Of a DNA stretch of 64,000 bases, positions 35,601 through 46,500 are shown piece after piece (the stretch's first letter is position 1; each line of letters opens with the position of its first letter). The translations under genes and the position numbers were made by a program. The stretch is from Heterotrichella gracilis. Its lineage: Eukaryota; Sar; Xanthophyceae; Tribonematales; Xanthonemataceae. The notes under the pieces were generated by a model. That model had not been told where the DNA came from. It saw only the letters and a list, made by a program, of their open reading frames with translations, and did no database searches. The stretch covers positions 1 through 64,000 of the forward strand of contig JAULBX010020299.1 of the NCBI GenBank assembly GCA_032358255.1. The letters are read 5' to 3'.

Positions 35601-38091
35601 TTCAGGTGCCCTTCAATGCCCTGCTGTACATCACCGGGGAGTGCAACTATGGTGGCAGAGTGACTGATGACAAGGACAGACTGCTACTCATGACATTCCT
35701 GAAGCAGCTGTACAGCGCAGATGCCCTCCAGGAAGACAACTACAAACTGACTCCTTCAGGTGTGGCAGGGGGGACAAAATGACTGTGGAGAGTTTTTCAT
35801 AAATGTACACTGCGATTTTGAGATACAGCATTAACCAGCTAGCCCACCCTCCCACTGCTCCTATCTAACCCAATGCCCTCGTGCTCATGGGCATTTTCAT
35901 TCCTGTTCATTTCGTTGACTTCTCATTGAAGTTAGATACCCACTGATTGTTTTTGTTTATTGGCGCCTTCAGGGTCGTACTGCATCCCGCCACCTGGCAG
36001 TCGGGACAGCTGCCTCAAGTACATAGACACGCTGCCTGCTGCACCCCAGCCGGAGGTGTTTGGCCTGCATGCCAACGCAACCATCACCAGGAGCAGGAAC
36101 GACACCGAGCAGCTGTTCAAGTCCCTGCTGCAGGCAAGCACAAAACCCTAAACCCTTAATCTTAACCCTTATCCCTTGCCTGCCATTGCAACCATCACCA
36201 GGGGCTGGAGTAATGTCGAGCAGCTGTTCAAATCCCTGTTGGGGTTTCAAAATTCTAAACCCTGAACCCTTCATCGTGAAATGGGGCCAGAACGACAAGG
36301 GAGCAGCTATGCAAACCTAAATAAATCTAAAAAATGTCAAATAAATATGTATTGTGTCCCTTTTGCAGGCAAGCGCGATGGGCGCATCGGAGCGGCAGGG
36401 CTCCTCCCAGGGCGGCAGGCTGGAAGACAGCCTTGTGCAGCTGGTGCGCACGTGCAAGCAGCAGGTGCCGCAGCTCTTTGACCTGGAGGCGGTGGCGGCC
36501 AAGTACCCATCCTCATACGAGGATAGCATGAACACGGTCCTGGTACAGGTAGGGTATTATAGTGGACAGGAGGGAATTTCTTGTTTTTGCTGACTGGGCT
36601 TTGCTTAACAAATGCACCTGATCAGGATGCTTATTTACAAACCAATGTACAAATTTTTTTTTGGTTACCAATTAACGTTTGTTTATTTTTCTGGTGCAGG
36701 AGATGACCCGGTACAACAAGCTGCTTGCAGTCATCCATCAGTCACTGCGCGACATTGAGCTTGCACTGCAGGTATGTTGGCATGCCCTGTAATTGACTAG
36801 ACGAATATGTTGCAATGGTACTTGTGGTGAAACAAATACAGCCAGTTAGCAGGCAGCCTTGCATAAGCGACGACAAGCACTGTGCTTCCCAGAGACCAAG
36901 TATTTCATTGTCCCCAACAGTCTTGTGAGCCCGGGTTGGCTCCCTAAATGTGGCTGTCAAATAATTCTTGTAGAATCTTGTATTGTCCCTTTCTGAATAT
37001 ATTTGTTAGTCCGGGTTGGGTCCCTAAATGTGGCTGTCGAATAATTCTTGTAGAATCTTGTATTGTCCCTTTATGAATATTTTTATTGCCTATTTGCAGG
37101 GCCTGCTCATCATGTCAGCAGAGCTGGAGGCCGCCTGCCGCAGCCTGGCCATCAGCCAAGTCCCGGAGCTGTGGAAAACGGTGTCCTATCCATCCCTCAA
37201 GCCCCTGGCGCCCTACCTCCAGGAGCTCAACAAGCGCCTACGCATGTTCAGCGACTGGTACGAGTTTGGCCAGCCCGCCATCTTCTGGATGCCGGGCTTC
37301 TTCTTCGTGCAGAGCTTCCTGACGGCGGCGCTGCAGAACTACGCGCGGCGGCACAGCACCGCCATCGACATGGTGGCGTTCGAGTTCAGGTAGGGAATAT
37401 AAAAATGGTCGACGAAATCAATATGCAGTCTGTAGTTGAACACGCGCTGATAGGGAGGAATTTGCCAGCCAATGAGGCCGCCATCTCCCTCTCGCTCAGC
37501 CTCTGGCCCAAACTGCGGCATGGTATGCTACGTATGCCACTCAATTATCTCCGCCATTATGGGTGAATAAATGCACACTAAATTTATTCACGTGCTTTGT
37601 TTAACATATCTATTCATCTGTGTGCACAATGATGGGCATGGACCCGGCAGAGTTCAAACTTCCTTTAGACATGAAGCGTGTTGCCAATGATTTCCAATGA
37701 TTACAAATGAATTTATCTGATTTACCTGTGCAGGATGATGGACATGGACCCAGCGGAGTACAAGCTGCCCCCCAAGGAGGGGGTGTACGTCCACGGCCTG
37801 CACCTGGAGGGGTGTGCATGGGACAACGACAAAAAGCTGGTCTGCGAAGCGGAACCCAACGTACTCCATGCGCCCGCGCCATGCATGTGGCTAAGACCTA
37901 GGCATGTGGATGAGCTGGGGGCATACCCACACTACAGCTGCCCGTTGTATAGGACTGCTGATAGGAGGGGGACGCTGGCCACCACGGGGCATTCCACGAA
38001 TTTTGTGATGTTTGTGCGGCTGCCTACGGAGGTGGCGGCCAGCCATTGGGTCATGCGGGGGGCTGCCTTGCTGTGCGCGCTGTCAGAGTGA
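8661..38091 (+). CDS. Monomeric inner-arm axonemal dynein heavy chain (DNAH3/7/12 type)
   Basis: A gene of roughly 50 exons encodes about 4,000 aa, from [10 protein letters not shown] (ATG at 8661) to a TGA at 38089-38091. It is the force-generating ATPase of the flagellar inner dynein arms. Order: tail (8661-16600), linker (16984-18332), AAA1 (18631-23510), AAA2 (23942-25845), AAA3 (26112-27756), AAA4 (27947-29552), stalk with microtubule-binding domain (29730-31575), AAA5 (31983-33535), AAA6 and C-terminal domain (33797-38091). P-loops: [10 protein letters not shown] (AAA1), GLPMSGKT (AAA2), GPTGTGKST (AAA3), GLGGSGRQS (AAA4; the Arg for Lys is usual in axonemal chains). The C terminus ([20 protein letters not shown] then NFV) is typical of the single-headed class. 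Exon 1 ends at 8903 with a GC donor (AAG|gcaagt). The link between the exon ending ~9161 and the one near 9630 is unresolved. Antisense ORFs in the introns other than 20202-21848 look like shadows. Confidence 0.93.
10857..11107 (+). repeat. Downstream echo of a dynein tail exon end
   Basis: The exon end at about 10857-10960, reading HVDRLQTVR and running into a CCCTAAA tract, recurs at 11009-11107. The copied segment includes the telomere-like tract itself and the AATGGTGGAAACCC that follows. Confidence 0.78.
11293..11530 (+). repeat. Downstream echo of exon reading [19 protein letters not shown]
   Basis: The exon end and donor at 11293-11371 recur at 11451-11530 with about ten changes. TTTAGGG tracts lie between the two copies. 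Confidence 0.8.
11741..11985 (+). repeat. Upstream echo of exon reading [16 protein letters not shown]
   Basis: The acceptor and exon start at 11926-11985 have a diverged copy at 11741-11797, reading [16 protein letters not shown]. The copy is followed by intronic sequence without a donor. Confidence 0.8.
16773..17063 (+). repeat. Upstream echo of the linker exon start
   Basis: The true exon start 16984-17063 ([20 protein letters not shown]) has a copy at 16773-16857 reading [20 protein letters not shown], followed at once by unrelated intron. Confidence 0.82.
16984..18697 (+). other. Dynein linker region
   Basis: Exons ~16984-17253, 17430-17671, 17816-17885, 18117-18332 and 18631-18697. 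The run [20 protein letters not shown] followed by LLEIL is the hallmark of the linker (DHC_N2), the lever that makes the power stroke. The intron 17672-17815 is flanked by a 14-base exact direct repeat. Confidence 0.88.
17660..17817 (+). repeat. 14-bp direct repeats flanking a 144-bp intron
   Basis: TGGCCTGGCCAGGT occurs at 17660-17673 and again at 17804-17817. The donor and acceptor fall at the same AG|GT inside each copy, so the intron plus one repeat is an exact insertion into an uninterrupted exon sequence reading [15 protein letters not shown]. Confidence 0.85.
18950..19222 (+). repeat. AAA1 P-loop exon end present three times
   Basis: The exon end coding [16 protein letters not shown], with its donor, lies at 18950-19016 and is repeated at 19058-19123 and 19164-19222. 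Each copy is followed by similar intron sequence with CCCTAAA. The second copy has an extra base in the GKTET region. The third has GTTAGG in place of a donor. Only the first is in frame with both neighbours. Confidence 0.88.
19737..22179 (+). other. Alternative 7-codon segment after the AAA1 Walker B motif (micro-exon candidate 22159-22179)
   Basis: The exon ending in CFDE can continue for seven codons (ANRIQLE, 19737-19757) to a GT donor at 19758. It could instead splice at 19736 with a GC donor (GAG|gcaaac) to a 21-nt micro-exon at 22159-22179 reading FNRIDLE. That micro-exon has an AG acceptor (cttcaag) and a gtaagc donor. Both routes keep phase into VLSVVAQQ at 22648. Axonemal dyneins have [19 protein letters not shown] here, so the micro-exon carries the canonical residues. 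Confidence 0.6.
20202..21848 (-). CDS. Antisense nested gene inside a dynein intron, unknown function
   Basis: Three exons join in phase on the minus strand: 21337-21143, 21032-20631 and 20504-20202 (TAA stop), with GT-AG borders. A first exon ~21848-21433 begins [20 protein letters not shown] but changes frame near 21650, so a small unseen intron or a frameshift is needed. The second half of that exon reads [20 protein letters not shown] and a cysteine/histidine cluster [16 protein letters not shown] (possible zinc binding). The exon ending at 21143 reads [17 protein letters not shown]. The C-terminal exons hold [20 protein letters not shown] and [11 protein letters not shown] do not recognise the family. 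It could be a host nested gene or the coding part of a mobile element. Total is roughly 430-440 aa. Confidence 0.5.
22211..22416. mobile_element. 206-bp MITE-like element with 12-bp terminal inverted repeats
   Basis: AGACATGACCCC at 22211-22222 is the exact reverse complement of GGGGTCATGTCT at 22405-22416. The bases just outside on each side are GTTT, a likely 4-base target-site duplication. The interior is non-coding and has further weak inverted similarity. It lies between the micro-exon candidate and the next AAA1 exon. Confidence 0.75.
23816..23983 (+). repeat. Upstream echo of the AAA2 exon start
   Basis: Bases 23938-23983, the acceptor and start of the exon reading [13 protein letters not shown], have a copy at 23816-23861 reading [12 protein letters not shown]. 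The copy then diverges. Confidence 0.8.
23942..25845 (+). other. Dynein AAA2 module
   Basis: Exons ~23942-24176 (P-loop [10 protein letters not shown]), 24431-24625, 24855-24963, 25168-25437 and 25650-25845. [20 protein letters not shown] is diagnostic of AAA2 in dynein heavy chains. The site is expected to bind nucleotide structurally. Confidence 0.88.
26112..27756 (+). other. Dynein AAA3 module
   Basis: Exons ~26112-26272, 26482-26895, 27117-27327 and 27614-27756. Walker A GPTGTGKST is split by an intron after PT. Walker B is [10 protein letters not shown], followed by [13 protein letters not shown]. All match axonemal AAA3, a regulatory ATP site. An echo of the exon end (CLALPQ) lies downstream at 26920-26946 next to TTTAGGG. 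Confidence 0.88.
27947..29552 (+). other. Dynein AAA4 module
   Basis: Exons ~27947-28163, 28360-28534 ([16 protein letters not shown]), 28684-28886, 29080-29269 and 29436-29552. The Lys-to-Arg change in the P-loop is normal for axonemal heavy chains. [20 protein letters not shown] covers the following conserved segment. Confidence 0.87.
29730..31575 (+). other. Dynein stalk and microtubule-binding domain
   Basis: Exons ~29730-29940, 30249-30830, 31034-31137 and 31316-31575. Two heptad-rich coiled-coil strands flank a globular tip containing [20 protein letters not shown] and [16 protein letters not shown]. No flap insertion is seen in the tip, as in the DNAH3/7/12 class. Confidence 0.88.
31879..32025 (+). 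repeat. Upstream echo of the AAA5 exon start
   Basis: The acceptor plus [13 protein letters not shown] (31982-32025) is preceded by a near copy at 31879-31922 that reads [13 protein letters not shown] and then enters intron sequence. Confidence 0.82.
31983..33535 (+). other. Dynein AAA5 module
   Basis: Exons ~31983-32390, 32650-32930 and 33110-33535. [15 protein letters not shown] and [12 protein letters not shown] are typical of the AAA5 region after the stalk. The exon start at 31983 has an echo at 31879-31922. Confidence 0.87.
36070..36243 (+). repeat. Downstream echo of exon reading [20 protein letters not shown]
   Basis: The exon end 36070-36134 recurs at 36180-36243 with substitutions. 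CCCTAAACCC follows each copy. Confidence 0.8.
36930..37081 (+). repeat. ~82-bp intronic tandem duplication
   Basis: Two near-identical units (about 36930-37007 and 37011-37081) share GTGGCTGTC...AATAATTCTTG with only a few changes. They lie wholly inside an intron, so this is a recent tandem duplication without an exon edge. Confidence 0.85.
37624..37776 (+). repeat. Upstream echo of the last dynein exon start
   Basis: [12 protein letters not shown] at 37731-37776 is preceded by a copy reading [12 protein letters not shown] at 37624-37671. Confidence 0.82.
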
Positions 38092-41000
38092 CACTTCGCA
38101 CGGCGTGTCCACTTTTGTGTTGGGGGCGGGGCGGACAGAAATGGTACTTGTAGGTTTAGATACCGTACATGATTTAATGTTTTTGTTTTCCTGTGTCTTG
38201 CTTTTGCAGTATTATTTCTAGAGTTATTATACATGTAGCCGCTTGCGCACTGTGATGATGTGCACAATATGGCAGGGTTCGTAGAGTAGTAGTGCAGGGT
38301 TGCACCATGTTGCAGATGAACCGCATTCGTTCACTCAGATTGCACGTTGAAAGAAAAATTGCTTCACCTGTTGAGTGTGCTAGCGTAAGCTATTGCTGCA
38401 ATTGTTGTAAAATTATTAAGTAAAACGGTGCGGTTACATGCTTGTTGCAATGTCACAAAGGAGCCGCTGCATTGTCCAATGCCCCGTGCCGCTCCAAGGT
38501 CCAATTGCAGACCAAGCGGAAGCTTGCGGCATTCAATGTTCGGTGCAGTGCAGGACTTGGTGTCCAAACTCTTTGGGAAGCATGATGAAACAACTGTACA
38601 GTTTGACAAGGTGCTTTGATTCAAATCAACTTCAGCATGGTGACTACAGCACATGCATGGCAACTTGCAATTAAGTCAATGCAATTTGCAATAACAATAA
38701 TGGTTGGAGGGCGTTTGGCGCCGAAGATTTCCGCTGGCCATAAAATGCCGCACGGGGGGCCTCAATCTGAAGGGGCGCCAAACTGGGGCATGGTATTGCG
38801 CTCTCCAGAGGATGACACAAAGGTCCTGCCCATGTCATTGGCCATCTGCTGCTTGGAGGCGCCGGTGGGGTCGCGGGGAGCTACCTGTGAAACCAAGGAC
38901 AGCGCCACTGTATACAAATTGGATAAATTACTTGGGAGCCGCTTGGTCTGTTTGACACACTATAAAAAAGACAATATGACTGAACCCAGGCTTGGTAAAA
39001 GGCTAGCAGAGGGCGCACATTTCATTGACAAATAGTGAGGATTCACAGTGTCACTGATGCCAGCAATGCGGCCGCTGTGCCAAACATGGGCATCACGATC
39101 ACGCATCAAACTTGGTGCTTGCCCATTAAAAGGTACACCATACCACAGCACTTTTGATCAGGGAACGCTATGCTTGATGGCAGGTCTCATGCCGTAAGCT
39201 ACCAGATCTGGATTTTACCTTCTCCACGACTGCCACTGCTGCCCCAGCGTTGCCATGGCCCCCTCCCGACAGCGACTTGGCAGATGACTCAGGTCGGGTC
39301 TGCAACAAGTATATGGCACTTGGTCAGCGCAACACACAGCTGGTTAGCTTAAACACTGCGGACTGTGGCACATCGTCAATTCAAAAAATGGTATTGCATG
39401 GTGTCGCCGCAGGCCCAGCAGTGCCACTGAGGCTAGGCAGAGGAAAATCCATCATGACATGAAGCAGTGGTCACACTCCAGCTCCATTAAGACTGGAGAG
39501 CTCCCTACATGCCTACGCACTAAACCTGGGGACTTGCTTAGTACGCTACTTATGATAAACCGGAGTCCCCATTCTTGTTATAAATTTGCCACTGCTTGAT
39601 CAAATGGCAATCCAGTGCACACCAATAACATGTAGTATAATATACCATGTGGTACTGGTGTGCCCTGAACACCCCTATGGAACAGCAATGGCAAATTAGT
39701 AACAGAAATGAGGACTCCCGGTAATAGCCGTTGCATTGTCTAGACTTCATCTCCTCAAGCGCATGTATGTTGCACCCTAAGCACATGCACATGCCATTCA
39801 TACTCATCACTGATCCTACGGATGTTGTACACATGTGCATCAAGATGGCAGCACGTGCCACCAGTCCACCCACTGCCACCGCACCCTTACCGCCTCAACA
39901 CCCCTGCCCTCCTTTGCCAGCCTGTAGTTCTCCGGGTCCATGGTTTGTCGATCCAGAACCTCCTCCCCCTGGCTCGCATCAAGCCCCTGCACCAATGCAT
40001 CCACTCAGAACGCCCCACCAGCACATGGCAATCATGTTCGCCACAATGTTGCTCGTTGCCACAAGGGATCAAATTTGACAGTGTTTCTGCAGGGTGAAAA
40101 TGCACTGCCCCCTGCATCCAGCATGCTTTCCACGTACATGTGCACCGCTGCCAGTAAACATGCCAGTGAGAGCGTCGCCCACTCGCTCCATGACACCCTT
40201 GCCTTCCTCCGAAGTCATTGCTGAAGAAGCGCAATGCAGCCTGCTCACAAACATGAGTTTCAGTGGCAAACACTCCATGCAATTCCAGAAGATCTGGCTA
40301 GCAGCTGCTGCTGTTTATTTTCAATTTTGAAACAATTTTCCAGCTTTGAGCAAGGACATTTTGAATGCAATTTGGTTTCTCTTCTAACGCCGATAGTACA
40401 TCCATTGGCAAGTTGAAGTGCACCATGGGCCATGGCAATGCTGGCAGCGCCCACGCTGGGACACAAAAGATTTTGACCAGTACACAATCCACAGCACTGC
40501 TCCACAGTTGAACTCACGAGCTCAGCCATGCTGCCTATTATTGAATGTGTCACCAAGGTATGAACATATACTGTATCATATGTCATACTGGCAGTTCAAC
40601 AGATGGGCCCTGGCCTGGAGGCTATTAATAATGTTCTCTGGGGGACAAGCTAGCTGATTCCGAGGCTGCGTCTGAGGCTGAGCCTGGCGGATCCGAGAGC
40701 TAAGTGGGCACTCATGGACCCTCACCGATGGGTGCAGCTTTGGCTGACATGGTGTACATGGGCAGTCAGTGACACTGCACTCCATGGACCCTTGTGTAAC
40801 CCAATAGGTCCTATAGGACAGTCACTCAATGCCCATGTTCACCAAGTCAGCCAAGACTGCCCCCTCACGTGAGGCCCGTGAGGCCCGGACCCTCTAGTGG
40901 CCACTTGGCTCTGCCAGACTGGAGATATGTGCATGTTCCCTGACCAGTGCATATTCCACTAACTTTGAAAGGTTCAACCTAAAAGTGGGCCACTTAAAAA

Positions 41001-43565
41001 CCAGGTTCTGCTATAGGGCAAGAGTTTTCTTCAACTGGGCCACCAATTGCTTGAGCTGAAGTGCGCTCCCTGTTGCAGCATGCCGCTAGTAGCCGGTATC
41101 CTTTCCTTGTAACTTTAGTGTACCGCAACCAATTTACCTGTGCTTGCCAGGAAGTCTCGGTGCAGTGTTGCCAACTCCTTGGACGGGCTCCAAGTCAAGG
41201 CCCTCTAGTTGTTGAATAGAAGGAGAGGAAGGCTGACTCAGACAACACCAAAGCCTTTGCTGCAGAGCTTTGTACATGTAAGCTTAGCGACTTCCGTGAG
41301 CTACGACCCACGGAACTTGTTGATACTTGTAACGAGGTTGCAACCACACGTTATCACTGCTGTGTAGCTTCTCACCATAGGGTGTAGCTACACCCTCGTC
41401 AAGCAGTTGCTGAGCATTCTCATAACTTGTGACTTGCGTGGATCGTAAGGACTTGGGCAGGGTGGTCATTTTCTTGCGCTTTCGAAGCAGTTCCGGAATT
41501 GAATATGCGCATATGCATGCATTGCACATGGCAAATGGCCTTTACCCTCCCTTAGGGTCTGAGGAGGCCTTTGTCACGAATTGCCCATGAGGTCCCACTG
41601 CAGTCCCACCACCCATACATGCTGCATAATCATGGCTGCCTCTCAGAGTCTCCTGCCATCCTTTATTCTTTTAGGTTCCAAAATCCTATTGCTGCTGGCC
41701 GCAGCCCCCCACTAAATATCTGGCATCAGTGCACATGCACAGTAGCCAGCCGCTGGTGGCCATGACAGACTCTGCGGCGCAGGCACAGTAGTGTGCCGCC
41801 CTCCACGGTGTGTGGTGAGACAACACTTACCTTTCCCTCAGTGTATGGTGTGGACAACCTTGCTCTGAGATACCCTTGCTGAGAAACTGGATAAGACCAG
41901 TTGGTGCAACCGTCATGTCATCCAGGAGTTTGTGGGTCCCTTACGGTCCTGACATGCAGGTGGCACCCACTGCGCCATGCCGTATGGCAATTATTTTTGA
42001 CACTGCGCAGGCTACTGCGCAGTCATAAACCAGTTAATTTTGACACTGCGCAGGCCACTGCGCAGGCCAAAAATTGTTATCTACATATGACGGCGCAGGC
42101 ATATTTTATTTATTTATGAGCATGGCCCTGACTACTACAGTACTATAAACCCTTTAGTTAGATGTGTCGGAGTGCCACCCTTGGTGCGCTGATTACACAC
42201 GATACCGTCAGTCCAACTCAAACCAGGACGGGGTGTGTCCTAAGTGTGGCAGAATCTGCACTTAAATTCAGCTGCAGCAGGCGCTTTGGATATTCGCCCC
42301 ACTCACCCTAGGGTAATTGATCACCATGGTGGCAGCCATCCACGCCTGCCCGGGGCCACTATGCGCATGCCGGCGGTATGCATGCCATGATTGTGCCCTG
42401 CTCCCCATTCTGAAATCCCGCGTGCTTATGCTGCGCCACAGTGACAATATATTAACATATACGTTGAGGATGCGCAACATGAAGAAAATACATATCCCCT
42501 ATGTATACATATATATTTTTTTCTCGCATTTGCTCAAGAGGATGTCCCAGAATGTATGATGTTGAGGCACAAACCGCAGCGCAAAATAAAATGTTGGTCC
42601 TGTACAGAGCTCATTCCTTGCAAGCAAACGCTGCCACATGGCAACACCCACCCATGTCACATACCATACCTTACCCATACACCCATACCACACTTTAGCC
42701 GCCAGTCAATCACCTCAGGGGGAGTATGCGCAATAGCTTACTGAGCTGCAACACAACGCTGGTTGCCAATGAAAAAGGGGCTGCGCACAATTGACAGTGC
42801 CGGCGCAAAGGCAAGGAGGCCCCTGTGGTTGAGGAGGGTGTTGACCATACTGCTGCTGTTTCAACAGTGCACACTATGGCGCTGCGTACCAGAGTCATGG
42901 ACTTTTCCCAGGTTACTTCAGTTTCCCGCCACCCTACTGCTGGGCAACTTGAGCAAACAGACAGGCTTAGGGACAGAGATTGAAACCTTCTCGTGCATCT
43001 AAGTGATCAGAAATACTTTTTAAGCAGAGTATGACGTGTCTCAAAACCTCTGCCATATATTGATGATGGTCTGATGTGGGTACTGCGGTTGGTAACGTCC
43101 CGCCTTGTGGCCGGGCAGCATAGACCAGTCAGGGACAGAAATGGTTTGACACCACCTACCATATGAATAGGATAGCAGAGGCTATCGTAAAGGCTGTGGT
43201 GACCAGCAATAAGGGCACGTGGTGGGGCAATGGCATGGCAACAAAGTGGGGCTAAATTACCAGAACGAGAAGGGGATAGCGACCCTCTCGTTTCACCTGC
43301 CTTTTCACCTCCCCCCGATCAGTGTGCGCCGCCGGTGCCGCATATGCGGCCCTGGCCTGCGCCCAATTCGCGGTCGAAAAGCAGCCGCGGCCCAGCGGCG
43401 GCCTGCCATGGAGATCAGTGCCAGTGTGGCAGTGGCTTTCCAGATCAGGCAGCACGACGGCTAGGCCAAGGCGAAACACATATAGAGGCTGGGCGCACAG
43501 GGGTCACCCCCTGTCCTACACATTCCCTAGGTGCTTTGCAGTCCGTGCAACACCTTTTGCCAACC
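38092..43565. other. Gene-poor 5.5-kb spacer
   Basis: This region lies between the dynein stop and the transketolase start. Only short ORFs are present (for example minus strand 39887-40282 and 38960-39151) and none carries a motif I recognise. It may hold a very decayed gene or mobile element. A 28-base direct repeat containing the palindrome CTGCGCAG lies at 41995-42022 and 42038-42065. A 12-base palindrome GTCCTATAGGAC lies near 40808. The transketolase promoter and 5' UTR must be at the right end. Confidence 0.5.
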
Positions 43566-46500
43566 ATGGAGACCACAATGCGCACCACTATGGCACCCAC
43601 CGCAGGCATGGCCGTGCGCCAGTCGGCAGCACGCTCTGCCCGCAGTGCCTTCACCGGCAACCGCATCGTGGGCCGCCAAGCTCGCGTGATCAGGCCCTTG
43701 TCCGGCGTTAGGTCCATCGTCAGGGCCACCGCCGTGGTCGAGGCGCCAGCCAAGATCTCCGAGGAGACCGCCTTCCTTGCTATCAACGCTATCCGTTTCC
43801 TGGCCATCGATGGCGTGAACAAGGCCAACTCTGGCCACCCAGGGCTGCCCATGGGCTGTGCACCCATGTCCTACGTGCTCTTCAACGAGGCCATGACCTT
43901 CAACCCCAAGAACCCCGCCTGGATCAACAGGGACCGCTTCGTGCTGTCTGCTGGCCACGGCTCGATGCTGCAGTACGCACTCCTGCACCTGTGCGGATAC
44001 GACAGCGTCTCGGTGCGTTTGCCCATCACTTGGAAAACAGTATCTTGCATCCCAGTGCGTGGAATATACCGCAAGGTCATATTGAGGTTGCTATTCACTG
44101 AGCCAAGCTCTTTTCTCCTTACAGATCGAGGACCTGCAGCAGTTCCGCCAGTGGGACTCTGCCACCCCCGGCCATCCCGAGAACTTCCTGACAAAGGGAG
44201 TGGAGGTGACCACAGGTAACGCTCAACTCTCCTTCTGCTAAGCCCAACTGGCTTTCGTCTATATCTGAGGCGACCGGTTGCTGCCGACAGCCCAGTTTTC
44301 GGTGCTGGGAAAACTAAAGCGTGCCATGGAATGCAGGTCCCTTGGGCCAGGGTATCTGCAATGCTATTGGCCTTGCCGCTGCTGAGGCGCACCTTGCAGC
44401 TCGCTTCAACAAGCCAGATGCCCCCAAGCTCATCGACCACTACACGTACGTTTATTTTGTACGTTTGCCTCGTCAGATCACCAGTCTCGGGGCATCCTAG
44501 GACAGCAGCAATGTGCCCTGACTAGGTCAGGAAACTATGGAGGTATATTCTTGAACAGGGCTTTGCAGCGGCGGCCAGCTTGATATATGGGTTGTTTTCT
44601 CTTTACTTATTCTTTTCAGAGTGCGCATTGCCCAACGGGTAGAGCACAAACGTCTTGTGCTTCAGAGATACTGCATCATGGTGTGAAGGAGGGTAGCAGG
44701 GAGGCAATCCCACCTGCTGCAGGCACCAAAACTGCAAGGAAGGCTGGCTTTTACGCAGCGCAGGATCTTATGCCCACCCACTGTGGTGCAGTATTCCAGT
44801 TAGCAACACTGGTTCTGTCCCTGCTGCAGGTACTGCATCATGGGTGATGGGTGCAACATGGAGGGTATCTCCACCGAGGCCGCCTCCCTGGCTGGTCACT
44901 GGGGCCTGGGCAAGCTCATTGCCCTGTACGACGACAACGGCATCTCCATCGACGGGCACACTGACATCTCCTTCACTGAGGATGTGAGCGCCCGGTATGC
45001 CGCCCTGGGCTGGCACGTACTGCACGTGAAGGACGGGAACACCGACCTCAACGCACTCAGGGAGGCAATCGCAGAGGCCAAGTCGGTGAGTGGCAACCCC
45101 TACCTGCTGTGAACCTGTGGGTGGATTGGAGGGTTGGGGATTGCAAGACGTTCATGTGGGATTGTGGGCTCAGCCGTCAAGGGCACCCCCACCTGACCTG
45201 CTGAGGTGCAGGCAGCCTGTATTGCCTGTAGACAATTGGAGAACCTTTTTGTTCCCTCTGGGTGGCTTGCCAGTGAACAGGGGAAACCCTAGCCCTGTTG
45301 TTAGCTCACAGTACCGACTTCTTGCAAGTAGCCTGCTGGATGTCGTTGGTCTGTTGAACCAGCAAACCCTAACAACCTGGGTCGCTTGCGCGTGAACCAC
45401 AAATCAAATCTGGTGCTTGCCTGAACCACACGCCCTAGCCTAGGTTGTCAGCTCACCACGCTGCTACACGTGTATAGACCGCCTCCCTACTATCAAACCC
45501 TAAACCCTAGTGTGGCTGCAGGTGACGGACAAGCCCACCCTCATCAAGGTGACCACCCTGATCGGGTACGGCTCCCCCAACAAGGCCGACTCCCACGACG
45601 TGCACGGCGCACCCCTGGGCAAGGACGAGACCGCAGCCACCCGCGCCAACCTCAAGTGGGAGTACGATCCATTTGTTGTGCCCGATGAGGTATGCGGAGC
45701 TCTAATAACCCTTAGCCTTGAGTCTAAAACCCTATGCCAAAACTTGAGTGGGAAGTGAGGTCCATCTGTTTGTATGCCTTCTTTCTGTAACTGCGTTGAT
45801 GGGTGTATGCTGTGTGAATGGGCAAGGCGTGAGTGGGCATCAACCTGAACCCTAAGCGGCGCCAAGTGTACAACCTTCATTCCACCCACAGGTGTGCAGC
45901 GTTGTCAAGGCCCAAACCCTTGTCCACCCACAGCAAGTCCGAAGCCAAACTCTAAACCCTAATTATTTCCACCCGCAGGTGTACAACGCATTCAAGGCCG
46001 CTGGCGAGAAGGGCGCCGCCGCCGAGGCCGCCTGGAACAAGGGCGTGGAGGAGTATGGCCAGAAGTACCCAGAGGACCTTGCTGAGTTCAAGCAGCTGAC
46101 CAGCGGTGCGCGGCAACCCTAAACCCTAGCTCCAAACCCTTGAAATGTACCTAGTATGGCCAGCAGTACCCAGAGGAGCTGGCCGAGTTCAAGCAGCTGA
46201 CCAGCGGTGCGTGCCAAACATTCAAGCATCAACACCTGAACCCAAACCCTCGAGAAGTATGAAAGGGGAGGTGACAGTTCACTGGCGGACGGTGTTGCAA
46301 GAATGGGTCATTGATAAAGTAGTGAATTTGGATGCTGTGCACACCAGGAACCAATCTGGGCAGCAAGCGCTGTGTATGGCCTGGCCTTGTGTCTGTAACC
46401 AACTTTGTCTTTGTGTCGACAGGCGACCTGCCCGCCGGCTGGGAGGAGTCTCTGCCCAAGTACTCATCTGAGATCAAGGGCATTGCCACCCGCCTGCACT

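Larger units (their letters stand above)
33797..38091 (+). other. Dynein AAA6 and C-terminal domain
   Basis: Exons ~33797-34080, 34388-34851, 35100-35345, 35606-35760, 35973-36135, 36369-36549, 36700-36771, 37100-37390 and 37733-38091. [17 protein letters not shown] with [15 protein letters not shown] marks AAA6. [18 protein letters not shown] and HLEGCAWD lead to the stop. A TGTAA-like poly(A) signal candidate lies near 38404. Confidence 0.88.

Noticed and set aside
38092-43565. Transposase or reverse transcriptase gene in the gene-poor spacer
   Set aside because: No catalytic motif, terminal repeats or long frame could be found by reading both strands.
43230-43565. Longer transketolase N terminus from an upstream ATG at 43230
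   Set aside because: The extension has no transit-peptide character. The ATG at 43566 begins a typical transit peptide.
44628-44700. tRNA-like sequence (CAACGGGTAGAGCA resembles a D arm / box A)
   Set aside because: No matching acceptor stem and no T-arm GTTC. It may be a chance match or a very old SINE fragment.
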